DNA of 6,592 nucleotides from Chloroflexota bacterium (GCA_028875085.1 JAPPFU010000180.1:1-6592); one strand, 5' to 3'; shown: positions 1 through 5,953, counted from the stretch's first letter. The notes: generated by a model from the letters alone, not told the origin. Numbers and translations are program-made.

Positions 1-92
1 CCTTCGCCAGTCCGTTGGTGATTCAGCGCGACGCCCAGGGCCTGCGCGCGGGCGCCGACACGTTCCACTCCGCCTACGCCGCCGGGCTGTAG
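1..92 (+). CDS. C-terminal tail of an edge-truncated protein, tentatively gamma-glutamyltransferase-like
   Basis: An open frame enters from the left edge (first full codon at base 3) and ends at TAG 90-92, giving 29 residues. The tail contains an I-x-RD-x2-G-LRAGAD stretch and ends YAAGL. This resembles the end of gamma-glutamyltransferase-type Ntn hydrolases, which often finish with a G-x-L-x-G-G/A-A-D-P-R-x-D-G-x-A-x-G pattern. However, the usual P-R-x-D-G part is missing, so the family call is a guess. A frame open for 30 codons is weak evidence in such GC-rich DNA. Its support is the in-phase stop followed by a small stem-loop and a fresh promoter, which is how a gene end should look. The product is otherwise unrecognised. 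Confidence 0.45.
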   Translation, partial: FASPLVIQRDAQGLRAGADTFHSAYAAGL

Positions 93-99
93 CGGGCGC

Positions 100-123
100 G
101 GCGGCGGGCGTCAGCCGCCATTT
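100..123 (+). terminator. Possible weak intrinsic terminator after the left-edge gene
   Basis: GGCGGC (100-105) pairs with GCCGCC (114-119) around an 8-nt loop and is followed by ATTT. The stem is only 6 bp and the T-run only three bases, so termination would be inefficient. Position 8 bases after the TAG at 92 is the main argument for it. Such short stems are common by chance in this GC-rich DNA. Confidence 0.25.
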
Positions 124-150
124 GACCGCCTCTCTATCCGCCGATATAGT
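122..150 (+). promoter_or_regulatory. Sigma70-type promoter for the nucleotidyltransferase gene
   Basis: TTGACC (122-127) and TATAGT (145-150) each match the -35 and -10 consensus at 5 of 6 positions and are separated by exactly 17 bases. This is an AT-rich island in otherwise very GC-rich DNA, placed between a gene end (92) and the next start (246). Transcription would begin near 157, giving a leader of about 88 nt. It is the best promoter match in the window and should drive the nucleotidyltransferase and phosphatidyltransferase genes together. Confidence 0.7.
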
Positions 151-197
151 CCCGCGATACTCTCGACCCGCTTCGGCCACGTTTGCGAGTTGGCGCG

Positions 198-223
198 GGA
201 CGGGGCCACGTCCGGCCCCGTTC
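198..223 (+). promoter_or_regulatory. Strong hairpin in the 5' leader of the nucleotidyltransferase mRNA
   Basis: ACGGGGCC (200-207) is perfectly complementary to GGCCCCGT (214-221) across a 6-nt loop (208-213). In RNA the stem extends by a G-U pair (199/222) and a G-C pair (198/223), giving about 10 bp, mostly G-C. It lies in the transcribed leader and ends 10 bases before the GGAGGAG ribosome site. No T-run follows, so it is not a standard terminator. It may stabilise the mRNA or affect access to the ribosome site; the function is inferred. Confidence 0.45.
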
Positions 224-233
224 AAACTCACAC

Positions 234-240
234 GGAGGAG
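234..240 (+). promoter_or_regulatory. Ribosome binding site deciding the start at 246
   Basis: GGAGGAG lies 5 bases upstream of ATG 246, near-perfect strength and spacing. It rules against the in-frame TTG at 183, which has no such site and would put the leader hairpin and a low-complexity Gly/Arg stretch into the protein. Confidence 0.8.
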
Positions 241-245
241 AGGCC

Positions 246-950
246 ATGAAGGGTGTCATCATCGCCGCCGGCGATGGCGGGCGGCTACAGCCGTTGACGT
301 TCACCTCGCCCAAGGTGCTGCTGCCTATGTGGGACAGCCCTTTGATCTCGTATCCATTGCAATCCATGTCCGCCGCGGGCATCCGCGAAGTGGTCATCGT
401 CGTGGGATATCGCTCGCGGCAAGTGATCGAGGGCGTGCGCAAGCTGCTGCCGCCGTGGATGACCGCCGAATTCGTCCACAACCCGCATTTCAACGGGGGC
501 AACGCCATATCGCTCGCCGCCGCCGAGGCCTACGTCGGCGACTCGCCCTTCATCTTGAGCATGGGCGACCACATCATCGAGCCGGGGGTGGCGCCCGCCC
601 TGGCGGAGAATCCCTTCGACGGCCCGGTGCTGGCGGTGGACACCCAACCGACGTTGGACAGCCAGGTGAACGACGCGACGCGCGTGCTGCGCGATGGGCA
701 AGGGCGGATCCGGCGCATCGGCAAGCATCTGAAGCAATGGAACGCGGTGGACATCGGCGTGTTCCGCTTCCCCGCAAGCGTGTTTCAGACTATCCGCAAT
801 CTCCGGCGCGAACGCGGCCTCGAGTTGGAGTTGAACGAGGTGATGCAGAACCTGGCGGACGACCTGATGGTCGGCACGCACGATGTGGCCGGGCTGTTCT
901 GGAGCGACATCGACACGCTGGAGGACTACCGTAGCGTCGCCGCCCAGTAG
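246..950 (+). CDS. Nucleotidyltransferase, probable CTP:inositol-1-phosphate cytidylyltransferase (IPCT) half
   Basis: This 234-residue cytoplasmic enzyme would transfer a nucleotide from an NTP to a sugar or polyol phosphate, releasing pyrophosphate. The N terminus carries the nucleotidyltransferase signature AAGDGGRL (7-14) with PK at 22-23. A G-D-H metal/nucleotide site lies at 107-109, and a second acidic site, W-S-D-I-D-T, at 219-224. The N-x2-N-x-IS-L segment near 83-90 is compatible with IPCT. The following gene encodes a CDP-alcohol phosphatidyltransferase of the DIPPS type. Together they match IPCT/DIPPS, which makes CDP-inositol and then the phosphorylated form of di-myo-inositol phosphate. 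The 234-residue length equals a stand-alone IPCT domain. It ends at TAG 948-950, and the conserved partner domain resumes almost at once in the +1 frame, suggesting this is half of a broken fusion. Alternatives are another sugar-phosphate nucleotidyltransferase or a choline-phosphate-type cytidylyltransferase. The fold is certain; the inositol substrate is inferred from the neighbour. Confidence 0.87.
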   Translation: MKGVIIAAGDGGRLQPLTFTSPKVLLPMWDSPLISYPLQSMSAAGIREVVIVVGYRSRQVIEGVRKLLPPWMTAEFVHNPHFNGGNAISLAAAEAYVGDSPFILSMGDHIIEPGVAPALAENPFDGPVLAVDTQPTLDSQVNDATRVLRDGQGRIRRIGKHLKQWNAVDIGVFRFPASVFQTIRNLRRERGLELELNEVMQNLADDLMVGTHDVAGLFWSDIDTLEDYRSVAAQ

Positions 951-1581
951 CGGCAGTTCGACCGGCGTCTACGACGGATTCGTCTCCCGCCACCTCAACC
1001 GGCGCTTCTCGCGCCCTATCGCGCGCGCGCTGGCCAAGACGCCCGCCACACCCAACCAGGTCTCGGCGGTGAGCTTCCTGATGGCCGGGGGCGTGCTTTA
1101 CCTGTTCGCGGCGGGAGCGCCAATCTGGGCAGGATTATTGGCGCAGGCGTGCTCCATCGTGGACGGCGTGGACGGCGACCTGGCGCGCGTCAAGAATGAG
1201 GCGTCGCGCTTCGGCGGGTTTCTCGACGCGGTGCTCGACCGCTACACCGACGCAATCATCCTGCTGGGGCTGACCATCTGGGCGGCGAGCGCGTCGGACG
1301 GCCTGTTGCCGTGGGCGGCGGGGTTCGCGGCGCTGTCGGGCAGCTTCGTCGTAACCTACACCCGCGCGCGCATCGAGGACTCGAGGCGGACGATGTTCGA
1401 TCGCGGCCTTTCGTCGCTCGCCTCGCGCGACGTGCGGTTGCTGGTGGTGATGATCGGCGCAATCGCGGGGCAGTGGGAGCCAATCGCGGGTACGGCGACG
1501 CTGCTCGTCCTGGCGGCGCTGACGAACGCCATCGTCGTCGTGCGCTTGGTCGCGGCGCGCGCCGCCCTTCGCGAAGACTAA
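883..1581 (+). CDS. CDP-alcohol phosphatidyltransferase, probable DIPPS half; true start unclear
   Basis: This integral membrane enzyme would transfer the phospho-alcohol group of a CDP-alcohol to a second alcohol, releasing CMP. The family signature D-x2-DG-x2-AR-x8-G-x3-D-x3-D is complete. Counted from ATG 883, its residues are D94, D97, G98, A101, R102, G111, D115 and D119. The preceding segment with DGFVSR, LNRRFSR and TPNQVS is the type seen in DIPPS, and several hydrophobic helices follow. ATG 883 is the only standard start in frame before GTG 1067, which lies inside the conserved domain. It has no ribosome site, lies 68 bases inside the upstream gene, and its first 20 or so residues merely re-read that gene's conserved C terminus. 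The genuine domain starts near 949. Reading +1 across the upstream stop would give one 444-residue IPCT-DIPPS protein. The stop at 1579-1581 overlaps that of the convergent lipoprotein gene by 4 bases. Confidence 0.82.
   Translation: MWPGCSGATSTRWRTTVASPPSSGSSTGVYDGFVSRHLNRRFSRPIARALAKTPATPNQVSAVSFLMAGGVLYLFAAGAPIWAGLLAQACSIVDGVDGDLARVKNEASRFGGFLDAVLDRYTDAIILLGLTIWAASASDGLLPWAAGFAALSGSFVVTYTRARIEDSRRTMFDRGLSSLASRDVRLLVVMIGAIAGQWEPIAGTATLLVLAALTNAIVVVRLVAARAALRED
919..960 (+). other. Frame-change junction between the IPCT and DIPPS halves
   Basis: The first frame ends CAG-TAG (945-950). Skipping T948 lets CAG be followed by AGC (949) in the second frame and continues straight into the conserved DIPPS N terminus. 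No usual slippery run is present. A GGAGG (920-924) sits 6 bases ahead of GTA (931), which is in the second frame. If that codon were GTG it would be an ideal coupled start, but GTA is not a normal initiator. The options are an assembly error, a real frameshift mutation, recoding, or a poor overlapping start. Confidence 0.55.
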
Positions 1582-2717
1582 CGCGCCTGCGCCGCCTCCC
1601 ACTCGCGGATGCCCTCCACGCCGTAGGTGAGGCCGGTCTCTTCGTAGGCGCGGCGAGCGGCGGGATGATAGGCGTCTTGGCGCAGCCACGCGTGGCCTAT
1701 TCGCTCCGGCTGCGCCCAGTTGGCGAAGGGCAGCGTGGCGCCGAGGACGGCGCGGTCGTCGAGCACGCCCCGCACCGCAGCGTACACCACTTCGGCGTCC
1801 GCATTCGGGCTTGCGGCGTAGACGACGGAACCGCCGCTGATGCAGGCCGCGCCACCAGGGAAGAGGTCGTAGTCGGCGCGGACGTACTCGCGTACAGCGT
1901 CCGCGGGCAGCGCGACGGCCTGCACGAGTCCCGCCTCCGCCCACGCGGGCTGCAGCGCCGCCGCCTCGCGCACGACGGCCTCCGGGATGCTCACGCCGTA
2001 GAGGTTCGCCTCGTCGGGCATGGCTTGAAGGGTTACGGCAAGCAGCGCAACCTCCGTCGTCGTGATGCGCTGGAACAGCACGCCGCCGACAGACGCGTCC
2101 ACCTCGCCGTCGAACAGCCACTGCAAGCCCTCGTTCGTGCCGCGCTCCTCCTCCACTTGCTCCCGCACCCCGGCGGCCTGGAGCGCCAACTCGCCCTTAG
2201 CGCGCCATGCACTGCCAGGCGCGCCGAGGAATACGCGCTTGCCCGCCAGGTCGTACACCGTTCGGATCGACTCGTCGCGCGTCCAGAAAGTAACGCACGC
2301 GGCGGGGAAGGGGGCGAAGAGGGCGGCGGGGCGGGGCTCCATCAGCGGAGCGCCGGATAGCGTTTCGCCGTCGAAGTCCAGCGCCGCCTCCTCTTCCGTC
2401 AAGTGGAAGAAGGCGTAGCCGTAGCGCTCCGGCGCCGCACGGTAGAAGGCGGCGGCAGGCGAGGAGGCGACGGCCTGCACGTTGGGGCGGCCGGGCGCTG
2501 TCCGCGCGTGCTCGGTGAATATCAGCGCGGCCCATTGGAGCGGAGGCTCGTAGTAGACCGCGTAGACAGGGCCCGGAGGCGCGGCGCGGTCGGGCGGAGC
2601 CGGCGGCGGCGTAGGGACGGCGGTCTCGCCGCACGCCGCCGTGAGGAAGAGGACGAGGAGAAGGCAGGCGACCCGGACGGCGGCGGATTTCACGAAGAGA
2701 CGGCGGACCGGGCTCAC
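1578..2717 (-). CDS. TAXI-family-like solute-binding lipoprotein
   Basis: This is a 379-residue predicted lipid-anchored substrate-capture protein. A basic N terminus and hydrophobic segment (about 16-27) end at Leu-Thr-Ala-Ala-Cys with C29 as the lipidation site; a Pro-rich tether follows (about 34-50). The mature part resembles TAXI-type TRAP receptors: DLAGKRVFLGAPGS (156-169) matches the family's D-L-K-G-K-R-V-x-x-G-x-x-G-S segment, DGEVDAS (204-210) sits where the G-x-x-D-A motif is expected, and E-V-V-Y-A-A (309-314) and HPAA (351-354) match the C-terminal lobe. GTG 2717 is chosen because GTGA overlaps the amidase stop, implying translational coupling. GTG 2693 would also leave a good signal peptide. 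No TRAP permease gene is present here, so it either serves a permease encoded elsewhere or has another role. Ligands of TAXI proteins are mostly unknown, some bind amino acids; none can be named here. A PhnD/NMT1-like annotation is a possible alternative. Confidence 0.75.
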   Translation of the reverse strand: MSPVRRLFVKSAAVRVACLLLVLFLTAACGETAVPTPPPAPPDRAAPPGPVYAVYYEPPLQWAALIFTEHARTAPGRPNVQAVASSPAAAFYRAAPERYGYAFFHLTEEEAALDFDGETLSGAPLMEPRPAALFAPFPAACVTFWTRDESIRTVYDLAGKRVFLGAPGSAWRAKGELALQAAGVREQVEEERGTNEGLQWLFDGEVDASVGGVLFQRITTTEVALLAVTLQAMPDEANLYGVSIPEAVVREAAALQPAWAEAGLVQAVALPADAVREYVRADYDLFPGGAACISGGSVVYAASPNADAEVVYAAVRGVLDDRAVLGATLPFANWAQPERIGHAWLRQDAYHPAARRAYEETGLTYGVEGIREWEAAQAR

Positions 2718-4093
2718 TCGCTTGGCGGGCGGCGCGTGTGCCAGTCGGTTACTTGCTGGTAGGCGTGGGCCAGGGCGAGCAGCGCGGCGTCGCTGCCCGG
2801 CGTGCCCGCCAACTGGATGCCGATGGGCTGGCCGTGGCCGGAGAAGCCGCCAGGGGTGGAGATGGCAGCCCAGCCGATGACGTTCCACGCCATATTGAAG
2901 AGGCCGCGAGCGGCGGCGGCGTTCACCGGCTTGCCGCCGAGCACCACTTCTTCCTGGCCGAATGCGGGCGCAGTCATCGGCTGCGTGGGCAGCAGCAGCG
3001 CGTCGAACCCCTGCGCCGCCGCATCGGCCTCGCGCCGCAGTTCGGCGGCGGTCTCGAGGGCGGCGGCGTACTCGGCGGGGGTAGTGGCGGCGCCGTCGTC
3101 AAGGCGCTTGCGCGGGTTGGGGCCGTAGGGCTTGTCGGGATACCAGCCTTGCGCGCGGTGGGTGAGCATCCCCTCGTGGAAGGCGATCGCGCCGTAAGGG
3201 CGCGCGATGTGACCGAAGTGCAGGTCTACCTCCGCCACCTCCGCGCCCGCGGCAGAGAAGGTCTCCGCCGCCTCCTCGATGGCCGCCGCCACTTCCGGCG
3301 TCGTCTGCTCCGCCGTCCAGCGCCACGGCACGCCGACGCGCTTGCCCGTAAGCGTAGCGCCGCGCAGCGCCGAGGCGAAGGCGCTCCCGCCCAAGATGGC
3401 GTCCAGCATCAGCGCGTTGTCTTCCGCCGTGCGCGTCATAGGGCCGACGGTGTCAAGCGTAGGGGAGAGGGGGAACACGCCCTCAAGCGGCAGGAGGCCG
3501 GGCGTGGGCTTGATGCCGACGAGGTTGCAGTAGGAGGCGGGTTGACGGACGGAGCCGCCCGTATCGGTGCCGAGCGCGCCCGCGCATAGTCCCGCCGCCA
3601 CCGCCGCGCCCGACCCGGTGCTGCTGCCCCCGCTGAAGTGGCCGGGCGCCCACGGATTGGCGCAGTAGCCGAAGGTCTCGTTCTTGTCCGTGCCGCCCAT
3701 AGCGAACTCGAGCAGGTGCGTCTTGCCCAGCAGCACCGCGCCCGCCTCGCGCAGGTTGGCCCAAACCGCCGCATCCCGCTCCGCTACGTTCTCTCCCAGG
3801 AACGACGCGCCGCACGTCGTAACCACGCCCTCCGCGTCGATGATGTCCTTGAGCGCCAGCGGGATGCCGTGGAGCGGGCCGCGCAGCGTGCCGTAGGACA
3901 TCTCCGCCTCCGCCTCGCGCGCCTGCGCCAGGGCGGCGTCTGCGGTTACGGCGATGAAGGCGTTGAGGTCGGGGTTCAGCCGCTCGATGCGCTCGTGGTA
4001 GGCGCGCGTCAACTCCACGGGCGAGACGGAGTGGTCGAGGATGGCGCGGGCCAACTCGGCGATGGTGCGGTAGTGGAGCGGCGCGTCGGACAT
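2714..4093 (-). CDS. Amidase-signature family hydrolase
   Basis: This 459-residue cytoplasmic enzyme would hydrolyse a carboxamide to the acid and ammonia. It has the full amidase-signature Ser-cisSer-Lys triad: K82 in A-L-K-D, S157 in SGGSSTG, and nucleophile S181 in DTGGSVR. The spacing (75 and 24 residues) is the same as I recall for GatA-type enzymes. The Gly-rich loop has Thr159 where many relatives have Gly. It is somewhat shorter than GatA and no gatB or gatC lies beside it, so a catabolic amidase is likelier than the tRNA amidotransferase subunit. ATG 4093 is chosen because it opens the conserved N-terminal helix; the frame stays open to 4744 but runs antisense through the next gene. 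No ribosome site precedes 4093. It is first in an operon with the binding lipoprotein (GTGA overlap) and divergent from a carbamoylase gene, pointing to amide or ureide use. The substrate is unknown. Confidence 0.9.
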   Translation of the reverse strand: MSDAPLHYRTIAELARAILDHSVSPVELTRAYHERIERLNPDLNAFIAVTADAALAQAREAEAEMSYGTLRGPLHGIPLALKDIIDAEGVVTTCGASFLGENVAERDAAVWANLREAGAVLLGKTHLLEFAMGGTDKNETFGYCANPWAPGHFSGGSSTGSGAAVAAGLCAGALGTDTGGSVRQPASYCNLVGIKPTPGLLPLEGVFPLSPTLDTVGPMTRTAEDNALMLDAILGGSAFASALRGATLTGKRVGVPWRWTAEQTTPEVAAAIEEAAETFSAAGAEVAEVDLHFGHIARPYGAIAFHEGMLTHRAQGWYPDKPYGPNPRKRLDDGAATTPAEYAAALETAAELRREADAAAQGFDALLLPTQPMTAPAFGQEEVVLGGKPVNAAAARGLFNMAWNVIGWAAISTPGGFSGHGQPIGIQLAGTPGSDAALLALAHAYQQVTDWHTRRPPSE

Positions 4094-4116
4094 AGCGGAG
4101 AACGTCGGCGGGGGAG

Positions 4117-4145
4117 AGGTTAGCACGGGCGCGGCAGTAGGCCAA
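4117..4145 (-). promoter_or_regulatory. Weak candidate promoter for the amidase operon
   Basis: On the - strand, TTGGCC (4145-4140) and TAACCT (4122-4117) are separated by 17 bases and match consensus at 4 of 6 and 3 of 6 positions. Transcription would start near 4110, leaving a leader of about 17 nt without a ribosome site. It is the best candidate in the 81-bp divergent region on that strand but is weak. Confidence 0.25.
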
Positions 4146-4154
4146 AGCCCCGGC

Positions 4155-4173
4155 GCGTGTATACTCCGCACGC
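4155..4173. repeat. Short inverted repeat around the TATACT box
   Basis: GCGTG (4155-4159) and CACGC (4169-4173) are perfect inverted arms around a 9-base centre that holds TATACT. A dimeric repressor site here would block the carbamoylase promoter. Five-base GC-rich arms can easily arise by chance, so this is only a candidate operator. Confidence 0.2.
4160..4165 (+). promoter_or_regulatory. -10 box giving a probably leaderless carbamoylase mRNA
   Basis: TATACT matches the -10 consensus at 5 of 6 positions and ends 9 bases before ATG 4175. Transcription would start about 6-8 bases after the box, at or within a few bases of the ATG, and no ribosome site is present. No clear -35 is seen 16-18 bases upstream. 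The gene is therefore probably translated from a leaderless mRNA. Confidence 0.5.
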
Positions 4174-4174
4174 T

Positions 4175-5407
4175 ATGGAGCCGCTGCGCATCAACGCCCA
4201 ACGCCTGTGGGACGCGCTGATGGAGTTGGGCAAGATCGGCGAGACGCCCCTCGGCGGCAACAACCGCCTCGCCCTGACCGACCTCGACCGCCAAGCGCGC
4301 GATCTGGTGATTCGGTGGTGCCGCGAGGCGGGGTGCGAGGTAACCGTCGACCGCATCGGCAACATCTTCGCGCGCCGCCCCGGCAAGGACGACTCGCTCG
4401 CGCCCATCGCCACGGGCAGCCACGTAGACACGCAGCCGACGGGCGGCAAGTTCGACGGCCCGCTGGGCGTGGTATGCGGCGTGGAGGTGCTGCGGACGCT
4501 GGCTGATCATCAGCTGGAGACGCTGCGCCCCATCGAGATTACGGTATGGACGAACGAGGAAGGCGCTCGCTTCGCCCCGGCGACGCTCGGCTCGGGGGTG
4601 TTCGCAGGCGAGCACGACCTCGAGTTCGCCATGAGCCGCCAGGACCCGGACGGCGTAACTGTCGGCGAGGCGCTGCGCTCGATTGGCTACGAAGGCGAAC
4701 GCGAAGTGGGTGACCACGAGTTCGGCGCGTTCATCGAAGTGCACATCGAGCAGGGGCCGATCCTCGAGGCCAACGGCAAGACCATCGGCGTCGTCTCAGG
4801 CGCGCAGGCGCGGCGGTGGTTCGAAGTTACGGTGACCGGCCAAGACGCGCACGCGGGAACGACACCGATGGAGCGCCGCCGCGACGCGCTGCTCGGGGCG
4901 TCGCGCATCGTGGCGGAGGTGAACCGCATCGGTGTGAGCGTCCCGAACGGCAGGTCTACGGTGGGGATGATGCAGGTGCACCCGAACTCGCGGAACACCA
5001 TCCCGGGACGTGTCTTCTTCACCATCGACTTGCGCCACCAGGACGAGGCGGTGCTCGCGGACATGGTGGCGGAGATGCGCGAATACGCCGCCGGCATCGC
5101 CCACGAGACTGGCCTCGAGTTGGTAGTGGACGAGGTTTGGACGGCACCCGCGCTCCACTTCGACGAGCGGACCAAGGCGGCCATCGCCGCCCAAGCCGAG
5201 GCGCTGGGCTACGGCGCGATGCCCGTCGTTTCCGGCGCGGGACACGACGCTTGTAGCATCGCTACTATCGCGCCCGCCGCGATGATCTTCATCCCATGCG
5301 CCGACGGCATCTCCCATAACGAGACGGAGAGCGCCACACAGGAGGACGCCGCCGCCGGCTGCAACGTGCTGCTGAACGCGATACTCCAGCTGGCGAACGA
5401 GCGCTAG
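4175..5407 (+). CDS. M20-family N-carbamoyl-L-amino-acid hydrolase (HyuC/carbamoylase type)
   Basis: This 410-residue cytoplasmic two-metal amidohydrolase would split an N-carbamoyl amino acid or related ureide into the amino compound, CO2 and ammonia. The metal-site motifs appear in order: H83 in GSHVDT, D94 in GGKFDGPLGV, E128-E129 in TNEEG, H190 in HIEQGP and H381 in SHNE. The dimerisation-domain residues typical of the carbamoylase/allantoate-amidohydrolase branch are present: Q193, H226 (DAHAGTTPM), N274 (SRNTIPG) and R287 (IDLRH). The GGKFDG form of the second motif favours carbamoylase over allantoate amidohydrolase, but the substrate is not settled. Length is typical. ATG 4175 is preferred over GTG 4157 because a TATACT box covers 4160-4165. 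It is divergent from the amidase (81 bp) and convergent with the cytochrome gene (39 bp, 5408-5446, where only a 4-bp CGCG stem is seen and no convincing terminator). No hydantoinase gene is adjacent. Confidence 0.92.
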   Translation: MEPLRINAQRLWDALMELGKIGETPLGGNNRLALTDLDRQARDLVIRWCREAGCEVTVDRIGNIFARRPGKDDSLAPIATGSHVDTQPTGGKFDGPLGVVCGVEVLRTLADHQLETLRPIEITVWTNEEGARFAPATLGSGVFAGEHDLEFAMSRQDPDGVTVGEALRSIGYEGEREVGDHEFGAFIEVHIEQGPILEANGKTIGVVSGAQARRWFEVTVTGQDAHAGTTPMERRRDALLGASRIVAEVNRIGVSVPNGRSTVGMMQVHPNSRNTIPGRVFFTIDLRHQDEAVLADMVAEMREYAAGIAHETGLELVVDEVWTAPALHFDERTKAAIAAQAEALGYGAMPVVSGAGHDACSIATIAPAAMIFIPCADGISHNETESATQEDAAAGCNVLLNAILQLANER

Positions 5408-5446
5408 GCTCGCTTTCAGCTCTATCCGCCCGCGTACCGCGACAAG

Positions 5447-5953
5447 CTAATTGCGCGATGGCCCCGGCGGGAACGGCTCCCGCTCGCTGAGCGCGGCTTG
5501 CGATTCGCTGATAGATACCCCGCGCTTGGTCTTGTCTCCCCACAGGCTCTTGGCGTAGGTGAGCACGGCGACTATCTCGTCGCGGCTGAGGCGGTCGCCG
5601 AACGCGGGCATCCCGCTCTTGAAGGTCGGGTCATCGGGGCTTTCCAGTATCTTTCCGCCCTGGCTGACGATGGTGTAGAGGAGGCCGTCGGAGTGGTGCC
5701 ACGTATGCCCATCGCCGTTCAGTGGGGGTGCGGGCAGCGTGCCGTCGGGCTTCCGGATGTGCCAATTCGGCTGGCCTTCGCCGCCGACGCCGTGGCAGAC
5801 AGCGCAGTTCGCGGCGAAGAGCTCCGCGCCCGTCGCAACGGCCTGGGCGCCGGATGTCGGGGCGTCGGCGCGGTCGGATGAGGAACACGCGGCGAGGAGA
5901 GCGGCGGCGAGCAGCAAGAGCAGAACGGCACCGCCTGCCGCCCACCGCTTCAC
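5447..5953 (-). CDS. Lipid-anchored mono-haem cytochrome c
   Basis: This 168-residue electron carrier is predicted to be exported and anchored to the outer face of the membrane. The N terminus is basic, followed by a Leu/Ala-rich segment ending L-A-A-C with C23 as the lipidation site. A Ser/Ala-rich tether (24-40) follows. The single haem site is C50-A-V-C53-H54, and M115 in SGMPAFGD is the likely sixth ligand, as in class I cytochromes c. The segment between contains a conserved-looking GHTWHHSDG stretch (82-90). GTG 5953 is chosen because GTGA overlaps the stop of the upstream dehydrogenase; the frame is open to 6250 but there it overlaps that enzyme. It probably passes electrons between a membrane complex and a terminal oxidase or periplasmic enzyme. 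Its direct partner is unknown: the co-transcribed dehydrogenase family normally uses cytoplasmic NAD(P), so the link may be only regulatory. Confidence 0.9.
   Translation of the reverse strand: MKRWAAGGAVLLLLLAAALLAACSSSDRADAPTSGAQAVATGAELFAANCAVCHGVGGEGQPNWHIRKPDGTLPAPPLNGDGHTWHHSDGLLYTIVSQGGKILESPDDPTFKSGMPAFGDRLSRDEIVAVLTYAKSLWGDKTKRGVSISESQAALSEREPFPPGPSRN

Noticed and set aside
183..245. Start of the nucleotidyltransferase at TTG 183
   Set aside because: No ribosome site precedes it. The added residues are low-complexity Gly/Arg, the leader hairpin would be coding, and ATG 246 has GGAGGAG at ideal spacing and begins right at the conserved fold.
945..951. prfB-like programmed +1 frameshift at CAG-TAG-C
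   Set aside because: There is no slippery codon such as CTT/CCC at the stop, and the Shine-Dalgarno-like GGAGG (920-924) is too far upstream to act as in prfB. Recoding stays only as one option within the frame-change finding.
1135..2360. Long open frames on the opposite strands at 1135-2121 (-) and 1311-2360 (+)
   Set aside because: They are Arg/Ala/Gly-rich shadows of the phosphatidyltransferase and lipoprotein genes, with no recognisable motif. Such open frames are expected in DNA this GC-rich.
2718..2888. N-terminal extension of the binding lipoprotein to 2888
   Set aside because: The extension is Arg/Pro/His-rich, overlaps the amidase C terminus and would bury the signal peptide more than 70 residues inside the protein.
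2738..4123. Open frames 2738-3589 (+) and 3638-4123 (+) opposite the amidase
   Set aside because: Composition is typical of antisense frames and no domain is recognisable. The amidase on the other strand carries its complete catalytic triad.
4094..4744. N-terminal extension of the amidase to 4744
   Set aside because: It runs antisense through the well-supported carbamoylase gene and adds over 200 residues without family similarity. The conserved amidase N terminus begins at ATG 4093.
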